Of a stretch of DNA of 64,000 bases, positions 13,031 through 22,216 are shown one piece after another. A program made the position numbers and the translations under genes. Numbering within the stretch: the stretch's first letter is position 1; every line of letters begins with the position of its first letter. A model generated the notes under the pieces. That model was given only the letters and a program-made list of their open reading frames with translations. It was not told the DNA's origin and ran no database searches. Source of the stretch: Blastococcus sp. LR1 (GTDB taxonomy: Bacteria > Actinomycetota > Actinomycetes > Mycobacteriales > Geodermatophilaceae); contig NZ_JAIUJY010000005.1 of assembly GCF_020166105.1 (NCBI RefSeq), forward strand, positions 1-64,000, written 5' to 3'.

Positions 13031-14128
13031 ATGCGGCACGCGGTGATCATGGCCGGGGGCTCCGGCACGCGGCTGTGGCCGCTGTCCCGGGTCGGCCGGC
13101 CCAAGCAGCTGATCGACGTCGTCGCCACCGACGACGGCGCCCACAGCCTGCTCGTGGAAGCGAACCGCAGAGTGCGGGCGGTCGTGCCGGCGGACTGCGT
13201 GTGGGTCTGCACCGCCGCGCGGTACGCCGACCAGGTGCGGGCGGCGCTGCCGGAGCTCGCCGAGGGCCGACTGATCCTCGAGCCCGAGCCCCGGGACACC
13301 GCCAACGCCGTCGGCCTGGCCGCCGCGCTCGTGGCCGACGTCGACCCCGACGCCGAGCTCGCGGTGGTGAGCGCCGACCACGTGATCCGCCCCCTGGAGC
13401 GCTTCGCCGAGGTGCTCGGAACCGCCTTCGACGCGCTCGCGGACCGGCCGCGGGCGCTGGTCACCCTGGGCATCACCCCGACCGCGCCGGCGACCGGCTT
13501 CGGCTACGTCCAGCGCGGAGCGGCGACCGGCGTCGCGGGGGTGGCCGAGGCGGCGTCCTTCCGCGAGAAGCCCGACCGCGCCACCGCCGAGGGCTACCTC
13601 GCCTCCGGTGAGTACCTGTGGAACTCGGGGATGTTCGTCTGGCGCGCGGCCACGGTGCTCGAGGCGCTCGCCGACCACCTGCCCGCCTCCGCCGAGGGGC
13701 TGGCCCGCATCGTCGCCGCCCCGGCGGGCCCGGAGCGCGACGCCGTCCTGGCGCAGGTCTTCCCGACGCTGCCGAAGATCAGCGTCGACTACGCCGTCCT
13801 GGAGCCTGCGGCGACCGAACCCGGCCGGGTGCTCGTCGCCGGCCTCGACGTCGACTGGCTCGACGTCGGGTCCTGGCCGGCCCTGGCGCACACGCTCGAC
13901 GACGACGGCGCGGGCAACGCCGTCCGCGGCCTGGCCGTGGTGCTCGACGGGTCGGGGAACATCGTCTTCAGCGACGACCCGGAGCACCTGATCGCGCTGG
14001 TCGGCGTCCGCGACAGCGTGGTGGTGCACACCGCCGACGTCACGATGGTCTGCCCGGTCGCCGACGCCGAGCGGGTCAAGCAGCTGCTCGCCGAGGTGCA
14101 GGAGCGACACGGCTCACAGTTCGCGTAG
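13031..14128 (+). CDS. manC: Mannose-1-phosphate guanylyltransferase
   Basis: Makes GDP-mannose from mannose-1-phosphate and GTP. The 365-residue protein has the nucleotidyltransferase signature [14 protein letters not shown] (8-21), the [10 protein letters not shown] segment, SADH, FREKP and WNSGMFVW in order, and no C-terminal isomerase domain, so it is the monofunctional form. It directly follows wbbL. ManA (30328) and ManB (24732) elsewhere in the window complete the route from fructose-6-phosphate to GDP-mannose for mannolipids and protein glycosylation. Confidence 0.93.
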   Translation: MRHAVIMAGGSGTRLWPLSRVGRPKQLIDVVATDDGAHSLLVEANRRVRAVVPADCVWVCTAARYADQVRAALPELAEGRLILEPEPRDTANAVGLAAALVADVDPDAELAVVSADHVIRPLERFAEVLGTAFDALADRPRALVTLGITPTAPATGFGYVQRGAATGVAGVAEAASFREKPDRATAEGYLASGEYLWNSGMFVWRAATVLEALADHLPASAEGLARIVAAPAGPERDAVLAQVFPTLPKISVDYAVLEPAATEPGRVLVAGLDVDWLDVGSWPALAHTLDDDGAGNAVRGLAVVLDGSGNIVFSDDPEHLIALVGVRDSVVVHTADVTMVCPVADAERVKQLLAEVQERHGSQFA

Positions 14129-14150
14129 CCCGCATGATTGGCTGCCGAAC

Positions 14151-14921
14151 ATGAAGAGCTTCGACGTCGCAGCCGTTGTCAGCGGAGGAGCCTCCGGGCT
14201 CGGTGAGGCCACCACCCGGGCGCTGGCCGCCCGCGGCGCGGCGGTGACCATCCTGGACCTGAACGAGGAGCGCGGGCAGGCGCTGGCCACCGAGCTCGGC
14301 GGGCACACCACCTTCGTCCGCACCGACGTCACCGACGAGGCGTCGGTGCAGGCCGCTGTCGCCGACGCGACCGGCAAGGACCGGCCGCTGCGCATCGCGA
14401 TCAGCTGCGCCGGCATCGGCGCCGGGCAGCGCACCGTCGGCCGCAACGGCGAGCCGCACGACCTCGGCGCCTTCATGAAGGTCCTCAGCGTCAACCTGGT
14501 CGGCACCTTCAACGTGCTGCGCTTCGCCTCGGCCGCGATCGCGCAGACCGAGCCGGACGAGGAGGGGGAGCGGGGCGTCGTCGTCAACACCGCCTCGATC
14601 GCCGCCTTCGACGGGCAGATCGGCCAGCTGGCCTACTCGGCGTCCAAGGGCGGCGTCGTCGGCATGACCCTGCCGGCCGCGCGCGACCTCTCCAGCGTGG
14701 GCGTGCGGGTCTGCACGATCGCTCCCGGCCTGGTGGACACGCCGCTGCTCGGCTCGCTGCCCGAGGAGGCGCGGGCCGCCCTCTCGGCGGGCATACCCTT
14801 CCCCAAGCGGCTCGGCCGTCCGTCGGACTTCGCCCACCTGGCCCTCTCGATCGTGGAGAACGGCTACCTCAACGGCGAGGTCATCCGGATGGACGGCGCG
14901 CTGCGCATGGCACCCCGCTGA
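14151..14921 (+). CDS. SDR-family dehydrogenase (3-hydroxyacyl-CoA dehydrogenase type)
   Basis: Short-chain dehydrogenase of 256 residues: cofactor motif GGASGLG (12-18), an acidic residue at the end of strand 2 (LDLNE) favouring NAD, Ser149, and catalytic YSASK with Tyr162 and Lys166. The long insert before the active-site serine, the [10 protein letters not shown] segment and the C-terminal MDGALRM resemble type II 3-hydroxyacyl-CoA dehydrogenases (HSD17B10 group). It therefore probably acts in fatty-acid or branched-chain acyl-CoA oxidation. It starts 22 bases after manC but has no obvious cell-wall role. Confidence 0.85.
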   Translation: MKSFDVAAVVSGGASGLGEATTRALAARGAAVTILDLNEERGQALATELGGHTTFVRTDVTDEASVQAAVADATGKDRPLRIAISCAGIGAGQRTVGRNGEPHDLGAFMKVLSVNLVGTFNVLRFASAAIAQTEPDEEGERGVVVNTASIAAFDGQIGQLAYSASKGGVVGMTLPAARDLSSVGVRVCTIAPGLVDTPLLGSLPEEARAALSAGIPFPKRLGRPSDFAHLALSIVENGYLNGEVIRMDGALRMAPR

Positions 14922-14970
14922 CCCTTCCCAGGAGCACCTGCTGAGCACGAGCACGACGTCCGGCACAGGC

Positions 14971-15903
14971 ATGTCGGGCACCCGGGCCGTCGCGGACTTC
15001 GCGACCGCCTGGGTGCCCGACTGGCCCCTGGACCTGGTCCGGGCGCTGTCCCCGCACCGGCGCGGGGCGGCCGACCCGACGATGCAGGTCGCCGACGGCG
15101 GCCTCTGGCGGACGACCAGCACGCCCGACGGCCCGGCGACCGTGCGGATCACCCGGGTCGCGGGCGAGGTGCGGATCGAGGCGTGGGGTCCGGGCGCGGA
15201 GCGGGCCGGTGCGGCGGTGCCCGGATGGCTGGGCGCCGACGACCGGCCCGAGGAGTTCAGCCCGGGCGCGGCCTCCCCGCTCATCACCGAGCTGCACCGC
15301 ACCCATCCGCACCTGCGGCTGGGCCGCACCGGCCGGACGTGGGACGCCCTGCTGCCCGCGGTCCTGGAGCAGAAGGTGACGACCGTGGAGGCCTACCGGG
15401 TCTTCCGCGAGCTCTGCCGGCTGGCCGGGGAGCCGGCTCCGGGGCCGGCACCCGACGGCATGCGCGTCGTGCCCTCCGCCCGCCGGGTCCTGGAGGTGAC
15501 CGACTGGGAGTGGCACCGCTGCGGCCTCGACGGCGCTCGGCGCCGCGCCCTGCGGGCCGTCGCCGGGGTGGCGCACCGGATGGAGCCGGAGACCGGGTGC
15601 GACTCACCGGAGCTGCAGCGCCGGCTGAAGCTCGTCCCGGGCATCGGCGTGTGGACGGCGGCGGAGGTCGTGCAGCGGGCCCTCGGCTGCCCCGACACCG
15701 TCAGCGTCGGCGACTACCACCTGAAGAACACCGTCGGGTTCGCGCTGACCGGGCGCCGGAACACCGATGACGAGGAGATGCTCGCCCTCCTCGAGCCGTG
15801 GCGCGGTCACCGTCAGCGCGTCGTCCGGCTGATCCTCGCCGGTGGTCCCCGCCGTCCCCGGCGCGGACCGCGCTTCGCGCCGATCGACAACCGCCGGATC
15901 TGA
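14971..15903 (+). CDS. HhH-GPD DNA glycosylase (AlkA-like)
   Basis: Base-excision repair glycosylase of about 310 residues. The C-terminal half holds a helix-hairpin-helix (LKLVPGIGVWTAAEVV) and the downstream catalytic aspartate in SVGDYHLKN, the hallmarks of the HhH-GPD superfamily; no iron-sulfur cysteine cluster follows. The N-terminal beta domain and the EQKVTT segment fit 3-methyladenine glycosylase II. The first ATG is at 14971, but an AGGAG (14930-14934) lies 6 bases before an in-frame CTG at 14941 (LSTST...), so the true protein may be ten residues longer. It ends 4 bases from the convergent aftB-like gene. Confidence 0.8.
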   Translation: MSGTRAVADFATAWVPDWPLDLVRALSPHRRGAADPTMQVADGGLWRTTSTPDGPATVRITRVAGEVRIEAWGPGAERAGAAVPGWLGADDRPEEFSPGAASPLITELHRTHPHLRLGRTGRTWDALLPAVLEQKVTTVEAYRVFRELCRLAGEPAPGPAPDGMRVVPSARRVLEVTDWEWHRCGLDGARRRALRAVAGVAHRMEPETGCDSPELQRRLKLVPGIGVWTAAEVVQRALGCPDTVSVGDYHLKNTVGFALTGRRNTDDEEMLALLEPWRGHRQRVVRLILAGGPRRPRRGPRFAPIDNRRI

Positions 15904-15907
15904 CGGC

Positions 15908-17665
15908 TCAGCAGAAGGTGCGCTCGGCTTCGAACGGGTCGAGCGGGATGCGCAGCGAGGTCCGGTGCGCCGAGCCCCGGACGTTGTTCCAGAACCGGTT
16001 CCAGGTCAGCGGGTCCGAGGTGGCGGAGATGAGCTCGGCGACTTCGCCGCAGGACAGCGCCGCGCGGGCTGCCGCCACCCGCTCGGGCGCCGGCTGCCCC
16101 TCCTGTCGCTGGACGGCGAGGTCGTCGGCTCCGTACCGGGCGAGCAGGTACCAGTCCGCATAGCGCTTCTCGTGGCCCGCCCGGAGCGGAGGGCCGGCCT
16201 CGAGGTGGCTGTTCACGGGGTCCGCCAGCCCCAGGACGTCGATCACGACGAGGTCCAGACCGGCAGCGACGCCGTAGAACCCGGCGTTGCCCACCGCGAA
16301 GACGACGCCGCCGTCCGACGGTGCGATCACCTCGACCCGGGTGCCGGGCCGGGCCTCGGCCACCTGGCCGACGATCACGTCCGCGCCGCGCTCGTGCAGC
16401 TCCTCGACCCGCGCGGAGTAGGCGAGCACCCCGGCGCGTCCGTGGTCCTCCAATGTCACCGGGTGGGGCACGCCGGCCCGCTGGACGTAGTGGGCGCGCT
16501 CGTCGGCGAGGCCGCTGGCGGTGTCCCGGATCTCGTAGTCGGTCCGGAACGAGGTGGCCGCCACGAGCGCCCACGTGGCCGTCGCGACGAGCGCGACCGC
16601 CGCGAGGCTGTTGCGGGCCCCGGGCATCCGGGGGAGGGGCACGGCCGCCACCGGGCAGAGGACGAGGAAGAGGCTCGGCAGGAGGAGCCGCGCGTGCATG
16701 AAGTCCCCGCCGACGCGGACGACGTAGAGCGTGTGGACGACGACGGCGGCGACCACGACGGCCACGAGCGACCACTCCCGCCGAGGGAGCGGAGGCCGGA
16801 GCAGGGCCACGACCGCGACCGCGAGGACGGCCGGGACGTAGAGGGCGTAGGGGACGACGAGGTCGAGCAGGTAGTCGGTGCCCCGCCCCCACAGTGGCCG
16901 CCCGGACTCCTTGGCCACCGCGGTGTTCGGGATGAGCAGCCCGTAGTAGCCCATCCGGAAGAGCTGGTAGGCGAGCGGCAGCGCGCCCGCGGCGACCAGT
17001 CCGAGCAGCCGTCGCCACCACGCCCCGGGAGCGACGACGGTCAGCCACAGCAGGAGCAGCCCGGCGATCAGCGCGAAGTCCGGGCGCACGAGCGGGCCGA
17101 GGCCGATCAGCACGTACAGCCAGACCGGACGTCCGGCGCGCGCGGGCTCGCGCCGCAGCTCCCGGGCCAGGCCCCAGAACGAGACGCCGAGCCAGGCGAA
17201 GGACATCCCGGTCTCCAGGCCCGAGGTGGTGAAGTCGGCGAACGGCGGCAGCGCCAGGAGGACCACCGCGCCGAACGGGACCACCGGCCGGCCGGCGGTG
17301 CCGAAGAGCCGGCGCGCGCCGAGCATCGCGAACAGCACGCCGGTCGCCGTGCCGGCGATGCCGAGGACCACCGAGGCCCAGGCGACGGAGTTCCCGGGCA
17401 GGAGGGCCTCGGCTCCGGTCAGGAGGAGCAGCCACGCGGGGCTCGTGGCGACCTCGGTGCGCACGGGCGCGGTGAAGACCGGGCCGTTGCCGGCGAGCAG
17501 GTTCTCGACGACGCGGTAGTTGATGAACGCGTCGTCCGCCGTCCAGCGGGCCAGCCAGCCGGCGACGACGACCCCGAGCACGACTGCGGCGATCAGCACC
17601 CGTTCCGCGACGCCCGTCCGACCGGTCCGGGAGGACGTCGGAGGCGGTGCGTCGGGCTCGGTCAC
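15908..17665 (-). CDS. AftB/ZomB-like membrane glycosyltransferase
   Basis: GT-C protein of 585 residues with about ten helices. The first loop has ADDAFINYRVVENLLAGNG, and YYGLLIPNTAVAKE and GGDFMHARLLLP occur later; these are signature segments of AftB, the terminal beta-1,2-arabinofuranosyltransferase of arabinogalactan, and of the relatives often annotated ZomB. A soluble C-terminal domain of about 190 residues follows the last helix. It starts (GTG) 11 bases after rmlA, so both are probably one transcript. Acceptor and linkage are inferred from family and context. Confidence 0.78.
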   Translation of the reverse strand: MTEPDAPPPTSSRTGRTGVAERVLIAAVVLGVVVAGWLARWTADDAFINYRVVENLLAGNGPVFTAPVRTEVATSPAWLLLLTGAEALLPGNSVAWASVVLGIAGTATGVLFAMLGARRLFGTAGRPVVPFGAVVLLALPPFADFTTSGLETGMSFAWLGVSFWGLARELRREPARAGRPVWLYVLIGLGPLVRPDFALIAGLLLLWLTVVAPGAWWRRLLGLVAAGALPLAYQLFRMGYYGLLIPNTAVAKESGRPLWGRGTDYLLDLVVPYALYVPAVLAVAVVALLRPPLPRREWSLVAVVVAAVVVHTLYVVRVGGDFMHARLLLPSLFLVLCPVAAVPLPRMPGARNSLAAVALVATATWALVAATSFRTDYEIRDTASGLADERAHYVQRAGVPHPVTLEDHGRAGVLAYSARVEELHERGADVIVGQVAEARPGTRVEVIAPSDGGVVFAVGNAGFYGVAAGLDLVVIDVLGLADPVNSHLEAGPPLRAGHEKRYADWYLLARYGADDLAVQRQEGQPAPERVAAARAALSCGEVAELISATSDPLTWNRFWNNVRGSAHRTSLRIPLDPFEAERTFC

Positions 17666-17676
17666 GGGACGGGGCG

Positions 17677-18543
17677 CTACCGGTCGTTCAGCAGACCCAG
17701 CAGGTAGCTGCCGTAGCCGCTCTTGCCCAGCGGCTCGGCGATGGCGCGCAGCCCGTCGTCGTCCAGCCAGCCGTTGCGCCAGGCGACCTCCTCGATGCAG
17801 CCGATCTTCAGCCCCTGGCGCTCCTCGACCACCGAGACGAACTCGGTGGCCTGGCGCAGCGAGGCGAAGGTGCCGGTGTCCAGCCAGGCGGTGCCGCGGT
17901 CCAGCGCGGTGACGGTGAGCCGGTCCTCGCGCAGGTAGTGCTCGTTGACGGCGGTGATCTCCAGCTCGCCACGGGCGCTGGGCGTGATGCCCTTCGCGAC
18001 CTCGACGACGTCGCCGGCGTAGAAGTAGAGACCGGGGACCGCGTAGGAGCTCTTCGGCCGCGCCGGCTTCTCCTCGATGGAGAGGACCCGGCCGGCGTCG
18101 TCGAACTCCACGACGCCGTACTCCTGCGGGTTGGCCACGTGGTAGGCGAAGACGTGCCCGCCGGCGGGCTCCGGCAGCCGGGAGAGCGCCGTGCCGAGGC
18201 CGGCGCCGTAGAAGATGTTGTCGCCCAGGACCAGCGCCGCGGCCTCGCCGCCGAGGAACTCCGCGCCGATGAGGAACGCCTGCGCCAGGCCCTCCGGCTT
18301 GGGCTGGACGGCGTACTCGATGCGCATGCCCAGCCGGCTGCCGTCGCCGAGCAGGTGGCGGAACGCCTCCTGGTCACCGGGGGTGGTGATGACCAGCACC
18401 TCGCGCACCCCGGCCATCATCAGCGTGGAGAGCGGGTAGTAGATCATCGGCTTGTCGTAGACCGGCATGAGCTGCTTGCTCACGGCCTGCGTGATGGGGA
18501 ACAGACGACTCCCCGTGCCACCGGCCAAGATGATCCCGCGCAT
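17677..18543 (-). CDS. rmlA: Glucose-1-phosphate thymidylyltransferase
   Basis: First enzyme of dTDP-L-rhamnose synthesis, supplying the donor for WbbL. The 288-residue protein begins with [13 protein letters not shown] and contains [42 protein letters not shown] and WLDTGTF, all conserved in RmlA. The ATG at 18543 gives the canonical MRGIILAGG start and has a TACGGT box 8 bases upstream, so it can be transcribed independently of fbiB, which ends 29 bases away. rmlB, rmlC and rmlD are not in the window. Confidence 0.95.
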   Translation of the reverse strand: MRGIILAGGTGSRLFPITQAVSKQLMPVYDKPMIYYPLSTLMMAGVREVLVITTPGDQEAFRHLLGDGSRLGMRIEYAVQPKPEGLAQAFLIGAEFLGGEAAALVLGDNIFYGAGLGTALSRLPEPAGGHVFAYHVANPQEYGVVEFDDAGRVLSIEEKPARPKSSYAVPGLYFYAGDVVEVAKGITPSARGELEITAVNEHYLREDRLTVTALDRGTAWLDTGTFASLRQATEFVSVVEERQGLKIGCIEEVAWRNGWLDDDGLRAIAEPLGKSGYGSYLLGLLNDR

Positions 18544-18551
18544 GGGACCGA

Positions 18552-18557
18552 ACCGTA
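18552..18557 (-). promoter_or_regulatory. -10 box (TACGGT) of rmlA
   Basis: TANNNT box on the minus strand in the 29-base gap after fbiB, 8 bases before the rmlA ATG. Likely leaderless. Confidence 0.5.
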
Positions 18558-18572
18558 GGCGATCCGGGCGGC

Positions 18573-19631
18573 TCAGGGCGCCGGATCGCCCAGCCACAGC
18601 CTCCCGACGAGTGAGGTTCCCCCGGGGGTTCCGACCGGCTCCCACCGGGTCGACCAGCCCATGGCGTGCAGCTGGACGACGGCGGCGCCCACGACCGCGC
18701 CGAGGTTGAGCGCGGTCGCCATGGTCACGGCGTCGGAGAGGTGCACGTCGACGACGCCGTCGTCCTCACCGCCGTAGCGGAGGACGACGGGGAACTCCGG
18801 CAGCGCGGCGGCCGCGACGCGGAACGCCTCCGCGACGGCCGCGCGCTCGCCGGGGCGGGGGAGCAGGTCGGCCTCGGGCGCGCGGGAGGCGACGACGTCG
18901 CGCGAGCCGTAGGGGAAGAGGTCGTCGGCGGGCAGGCGCACCAGGGGGCGGGTGCCCTCGTCGGCGTCGTCGGCCGGGCGGTGCAGCGGCAGGCCGCGGA
19001 CCACCGCCACGGGAACGCCGGCGAGCTTGCCCTTGACCAGATCGGCGGCGGACGCGAGCTCGTCCACGATCGCGATGCGCGTCGTCTCCAGCCGGTTGCC
19101 GTGCGCGTCCAGCGCGCCGCGGTGGTCGTCCAGCGCCTCGATGCCGGCCGACCCGATGGCGACGTCGGTGAGCCCCTCGCGCCAGGTGCGGCCGAAGGTG
19201 TCGCTGACGACGACGGCGACGTCCACGCCGGCGAGCTCGCGCAGCCGGGCCCGTAGCCCCCGCGCGGAGGCATCGGAGTCCTCGGGCAGCAGCACCAGGG
19301 CGTCGGCGGCGACGTTGGAGGCGTCGATGCCGGCGGCGGCGACCACCCAGCCGTGCCGGGTCTGCACGATCTTCAGCGGCCCGCGACGGGCGACGACCCG
19401 CACGGTCTCGTCGTCCACCGCGCGCTGGCGGGCGGCCTCGCGGTCGGCGCCGGGTTCGATCCGCACCAGGTTGCCCTCGACCTTGGAGACCACCTTGGAG
19501 GTGACGACGAGGACGTCGCCGTCGGCCAGCCACGGCGCAGCCGCGGCGATGGTCGCCGCCAGGTCGTCCCCGGGCGCGAACTCCGGCAGCCCCGCGACCG
19601 GGTGGACCGAGATGCCGCCCGGGGCGTTCAC
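18573..19631 (-). CDS. fbiB: Coenzyme F420:L-glutamate ligase, short FbiB
   Basis: Adds glutamates to F420-0. The N-terminal 245 residues are a CofE domain: [16 protein letters not shown], metal- and GTP-binding segments around RTRHG-like [14 protein letters not shown], and [11 protein letters not shown]. Mycobacterial FbiB is about 448 residues with a full C-terminal nitroreductase domain; here only about 107 residues remain after the CofE part, ending in a segment that only faintly recalls nitroreductases. Whether one enzyme does both glutamylation and dehydro-F420-0 reduction is therefore doubtful. The GTG start overlaps the fbiA stop by four bases (GTGA). Confidence 0.87.
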   Translation of the reverse strand: MNAPGGISVHPVAGLPEFAPGDDLAATIAAAAPWLADGDVLVVTSKVVSKVEGNLVRIEPGADREAARQRAVDDETVRVVARRGPLKIVQTRHGWVVAAAGIDASNVAADALVLLPEDSDASARGLRARLRELAGVDVAVVVSDTFGRTWREGLTDVAIGSAGIEALDDHRGALDAHGNRLETTRIAIVDELASAADLVKGKLAGVPVAVVRGLPLHRPADDADEGTRPLVRLPADDLFPYGSRDVVASRAPEADLLPRPGERAAVAEAFRVAAAALPEFPVVLRYGGEDDGVVDVHLSDAVTMATALNLGAVVGAAVVQLHAMGWSTRWEPVGTPGGTSLVGRLWLGDPAP

Positions 19632-20587
19632 CGGGCGCAGGCGTCGAGCGCTGCCCGGGCCAGCGCCTCGGTGGCCTCGGGGGAGGACATCAGCAGCGGT
19701 CGCGGGCGCACGTCCACGCCCGGCACGTCCGCGGCGTCGTCCTCGGCGACCAGCCAGGCGTCCAGCAGCCCGCCGTCGGAGCGCGCGCCGTAGTGCCGGC
19801 CCACGCCCTCGGCGCTCACCTCGATGCCCATCGCCGGCAGGCAGCGGTCGGCCATGCCGCGCACCACGGCGCCGCCGACGATCGGGGAGACGCCGGCGAT
19901 CCGGGCCCGGGAGGCGAGCAGCCCCTCGCGCAGGCCGGGGACGCCGAGGATCGTGCCGATCGACACGACCGGGTTCGAGGGCGCGAGCAGGATCGCGTCG
20001 GCCGCGGCGAACGCCTCGACGACCCCCGGGGCGGGGCGGGCGGCGTCCACGCCGACCTGGACGAAGGCCGAGGGCTCCAGCTCGGCGCGGTGACGCACCC
20101 ACCACTCCTGGAAGTGGATCGCCCGGGGGCGCCCGGTCTCGGCGTCGGGGACGACGACGTGCGTCTCGACCCGCTGGTCGGACATCGGCAGCACCGTCAC
20201 GCCGGGCTCCCAGCGGGTGCACAGCGCGGCGGTGACGGAGGACAGGGGATATCCGGCGTCGAGCATCCGGGTGCGCACCAGGTGCGTGGCGATGTCGCGG
20301 TCGCCGAGACCGAACCAGGTGGGGTCGGCGTCGTAGGCGGCGAGCTCCTCCTTGACCGTCCAGCTCTCGCCGGCCCGGCCCCAGCCGCGCTCCTCGTCGA
20401 TGCCGCCGCCGAGGGTGTACATGACCGTGTCGAGGTCCGGGCAGATCCGCAGCCCGTGCATCGTCACGTCGTCGCCGGTGTTGACGACGGCGGTGATCTC
20501 CGCCTCGGGGGCCGCCGCGCGAACTCCGCGGAGGAAACGAGCCCCTCCGGTCCCACCTGCCAGCACCACGATCTGCACGAAACGCAT
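19628..20587 (-). CDS. fbiA: 2-phospho-L-lactate transferase
   Basis: Transfers the phospho-lactyl or phosphoenolpyruvyl moiety to Fo in F420 synthesis. The 319-residue protein has the CofD hallmarks [14 protein letters not shown] (8-21), VNTGDD (35-40), [10 protein letters not shown] and [14 protein letters not shown]. It is translationally coupled to fbiB and divergent from whiB2, the arrangement I recall from M. tuberculosis. The F420 produced may serve the PPOX-type protein at 43671-44063. Confidence 0.94.
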   Translation of the reverse strand: MRFVQIVVLAGGTGGARFLRGVRAAAPEAEITAVVNTGDDVTMHGLRICPDLDTVMYTLGGGIDEERGWGRAGESWTVKEELAAYDADPTWFGLGDRDIATHLVRTRMLDAGYPLSSVTAALCTRWEPGVTVLPMSDQRVETHVVVPDAETGRPRAIHFQEWWVRHRAELEPSAFVQVGVDAARPAPGVVEAFAAADAILLAPSNPVVSIGTILGVPGLREGLLASRARIAGVSPIVGGAVVRGMADRCLPAMGIEVSAEGVGRHYGARSDGGLLDAWLVAEDDAADVPGVDVRPRPLLMSSPEATEALARAALDACAR

Positions 20588-20641
20588 CGTGCCTGATGAG
20601 CACTTGTCGACTGTTCGCCGGGCGTGTCGGGGGGTGCCACG

Positions 20642-20682
20642 AGATGTGACGAACGGGGTGTGGCAGATGTGACTGGTGTGGC
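20642..20682. promoter_or_regulatory. Paired direct repeats in the fbiA-whiB2 intergenic region
   Basis: AGATGTGAC occurs at 20642-20650 and 20665-20673, each followed by GGTGTGGC (20657-20664 and 20675-20682). The two-part unit is thus repeated just upstream of the whiB2 -35 element. It looks like a regulator binding region; the protein is unknown. Confidence 0.5.
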
Positions 20683-20704
20683 GTGTCGCTTACACCGGGC
20701 AAAG

Positions 20705-20734
20705 TTGACGGGGTGGCAACGACACGCGTGTAAT
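20705..20734 (+). promoter_or_regulatory. whiB2 promoter
   Basis: TTGACG (20705-20710) and TGTAAT (20729-20734) are separated by 18 bases. A perfect 10-bp palindrome ACACGCGTGT (20722-20731) overlaps the spacer and the -10. Transcription would begin near 20741. Confidence 0.6.
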
Positions 20735-20819
20735 TCCCGCGGTGTCAACGAGTGCTGAACGGCCCGGGAACGTCCTGCCGGCCGAGCACCGGGACGAGAG
20801 CGAGAGGGGACGCACCGTC

Positions 20820-21200
20820 ATGGCTGAAGTTTCGTGGCTGAGCGATTACGTGAACGGGACCGAGCGATCGGCCGACCGTCTGGGGGCGGCTGCGGCTGCT
20901 CCGGCGATGGGTCAGCAGGCCGTCGGCCAGGGCACCGGCCAGGCGTTCGTCGGGTTCCTGGGCTTCGGCCTGGAGGCCGACGCGCAGTCCTGGCAGGAGC
21001 AGGCGCTGTGCGCCGAGACCGACCCGGAGGCGTTCTTCCCCGAGAAGGGCGGCTCGACGCGGGAGGCGAAGAAGATCTGCACCGGCTGCGAGGTCAAGGC
21101 CCAGTGCCTCGAGTACGCGCTGTCCAACGACGAGCGGTTCGGCATCTGGGGTGGGCTGTCGGAGCGTGAGCGCCGCCGCCTGCGCCGCCGCGCGGTCTAG
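20820..21200 (+). CDS. whiB2: WhiB2/WhmD-type iron-sulfur regulator
   Basis: WhiB-family transcription factor of 126 residues controlling septation and cell division in other actinobacteria. Four cysteines (64, 87, 90, 96) in the Cx22Cx2Cx5C pattern bind a 4Fe-4S cluster; GIWGGLSERERRRLRRR (108-124) supplies the G(I/V)WGG turn and basic DNA-binding tail. The ATG at 20820 follows GAGAGGGG. An in-frame GTG at 20742 would add 26 residues and sits where the predicted transcript starts, so a leaderless longer form is possible. The fbiA-divergent position matches mycobacteria. Confidence 0.92.
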   Translation: MAEVSWLSDYVNGTERSADRLGAAAAAPAMGQQAVGQGTGQAFVGFLGFGLEADAQSWQEQALCAETDPEAFFPEKGGSTREAKKICTGCEVKAQCLEYALSNDERFGIWGGLSERERRRLRRRAV

Positions 21201-21287
21201 CAGTCGCGGCCCCGGACAGGGGTCGATCCAGCACGTTCCCGCAGCCGCCGGCGTCCCCTCGTCGGCGGCTGTGGTTGTGTTCGGGGC

Positions 21288-22124
21288 ATGTCCGACCGTG
21301 CCGCCCGTGTGGTCTCCGGGCGCACCGCGGTCGTGCGGGAGGTTCGCGCCGCGGGCCCGCTGATGGCCGCGCTCTCCGCCCCGATCCCCGCCCGGGCGCC
21401 GTGGCTCACCGCCGTCCTCAACGAGGGCGCCGCACATCGCCGGAGCGGCCGGCCGGTCGCCGTCGTGGTCGACGGTGCGCCCGACGCCACGCCTAGGGCG
21501 GCCGCTTTCCTGCTGGTGCGGCGGCGTGGCCCCGTCGCCGTCGTCGAGCTCCTCGGGCAGGCCCGGGGCCCGCTGCCCGGTGGCCGGCCTCCGGCTCGCC
21601 TCCTCGCCCGCGACGACGCCGCAGCCGTTCTGCTCGCCGCGGGGATCCTCGGCCTGCTCGACTCGCTGCGCGGGCCGGTCTCGCTCCGGATCGCCGGCCT
21701 TCCGCTGGGCGATCCGACCGCCCGCGCCCTGGCCGCCGGGCTGCCCACCTCCGTGCTGGCCAACGTGCGCAGCACCCGGCTGCTCGACGGCCTCGACGCC
21801 GTCGGCCCGGTCGAGCGGTCCCGCGACCCGCGGGTGATCGAGCGCTGGCTGCCCGCCCTGCTCGACGCCGAGCCCGACCCCCGCTCGCGGAGCTTCCTCC
21901 GGGCCGCCGCCCGGCTGCACGCCGCGGTGGACCAGCTGGAGGTGGCCGTCGTCGCCGACGGGAACCGACTCCGAGGTGCGCTGCTCACCCTGGTCGACGG
22001 TCGGGACCGCTGGCCCTGGTGGGGAACCGGCGGCGGCCTGGGCGCCGAGATGGGCGCGCCGCTGGTCGGCCTCACCGTGCCGGCGCGCGCATGGCCGCCG
22101 CTGCCGGGAGTCAGTTCTCGCTGA
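21288..22124 (+). CDS. Hypothetical protein, no recognised domain
   Basis: Predicted soluble protein of 278 residues rich in Ala, Leu, Arg and Pro. No signal peptide, membrane segment or motif I recognise. The first half alternates hydrophobic strands (VAVVVDGAP, AAFLLVRRRGPVAVVELLG) with helices, suggesting an alpha/beta fold; the C-terminal part contains LEVAVVADGNRLRGALLTLVDG. A TGTGTT box 6 bases before the ATG could be its -10. It follows whiB2 and precedes another unknown gene, in a gap where the mycobacterial order has no equivalent that I recall. Confidence 0.6.
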   Translation: MSDRAARVVSGRTAVVREVRAAGPLMAALSAPIPARAPWLTAVLNEGAAHRRSGRPVAVVVDGAPDATPRAAAFLLVRRRGPVAVVELLGQARGPLPGGRPPARLLARDDAAAVLLAAGILGLLDSLRGPVSLRIAGLPLGDPTARALAAGLPTSVLANVRSTRLLDGLDAVGPVERSRDPRVIERWLPALLDAEPDPRSRSFLRAAARLHAAVDQLEVAVVADGNRLRGALLTLVDGRDRWPWWGTGGGLGAEMGAPLVGLTVPARAWPPLPGVSSR

Positions 22125-22216
22125 GTTCGCCCGCGAGGGCTCGCTGCGCCGCGGGATAGCCCGGTCGCGTGTCGTGTGGGTGCACAGGCCGCGGCCGCGG
22201 TGCAGCATCGGCGCCC

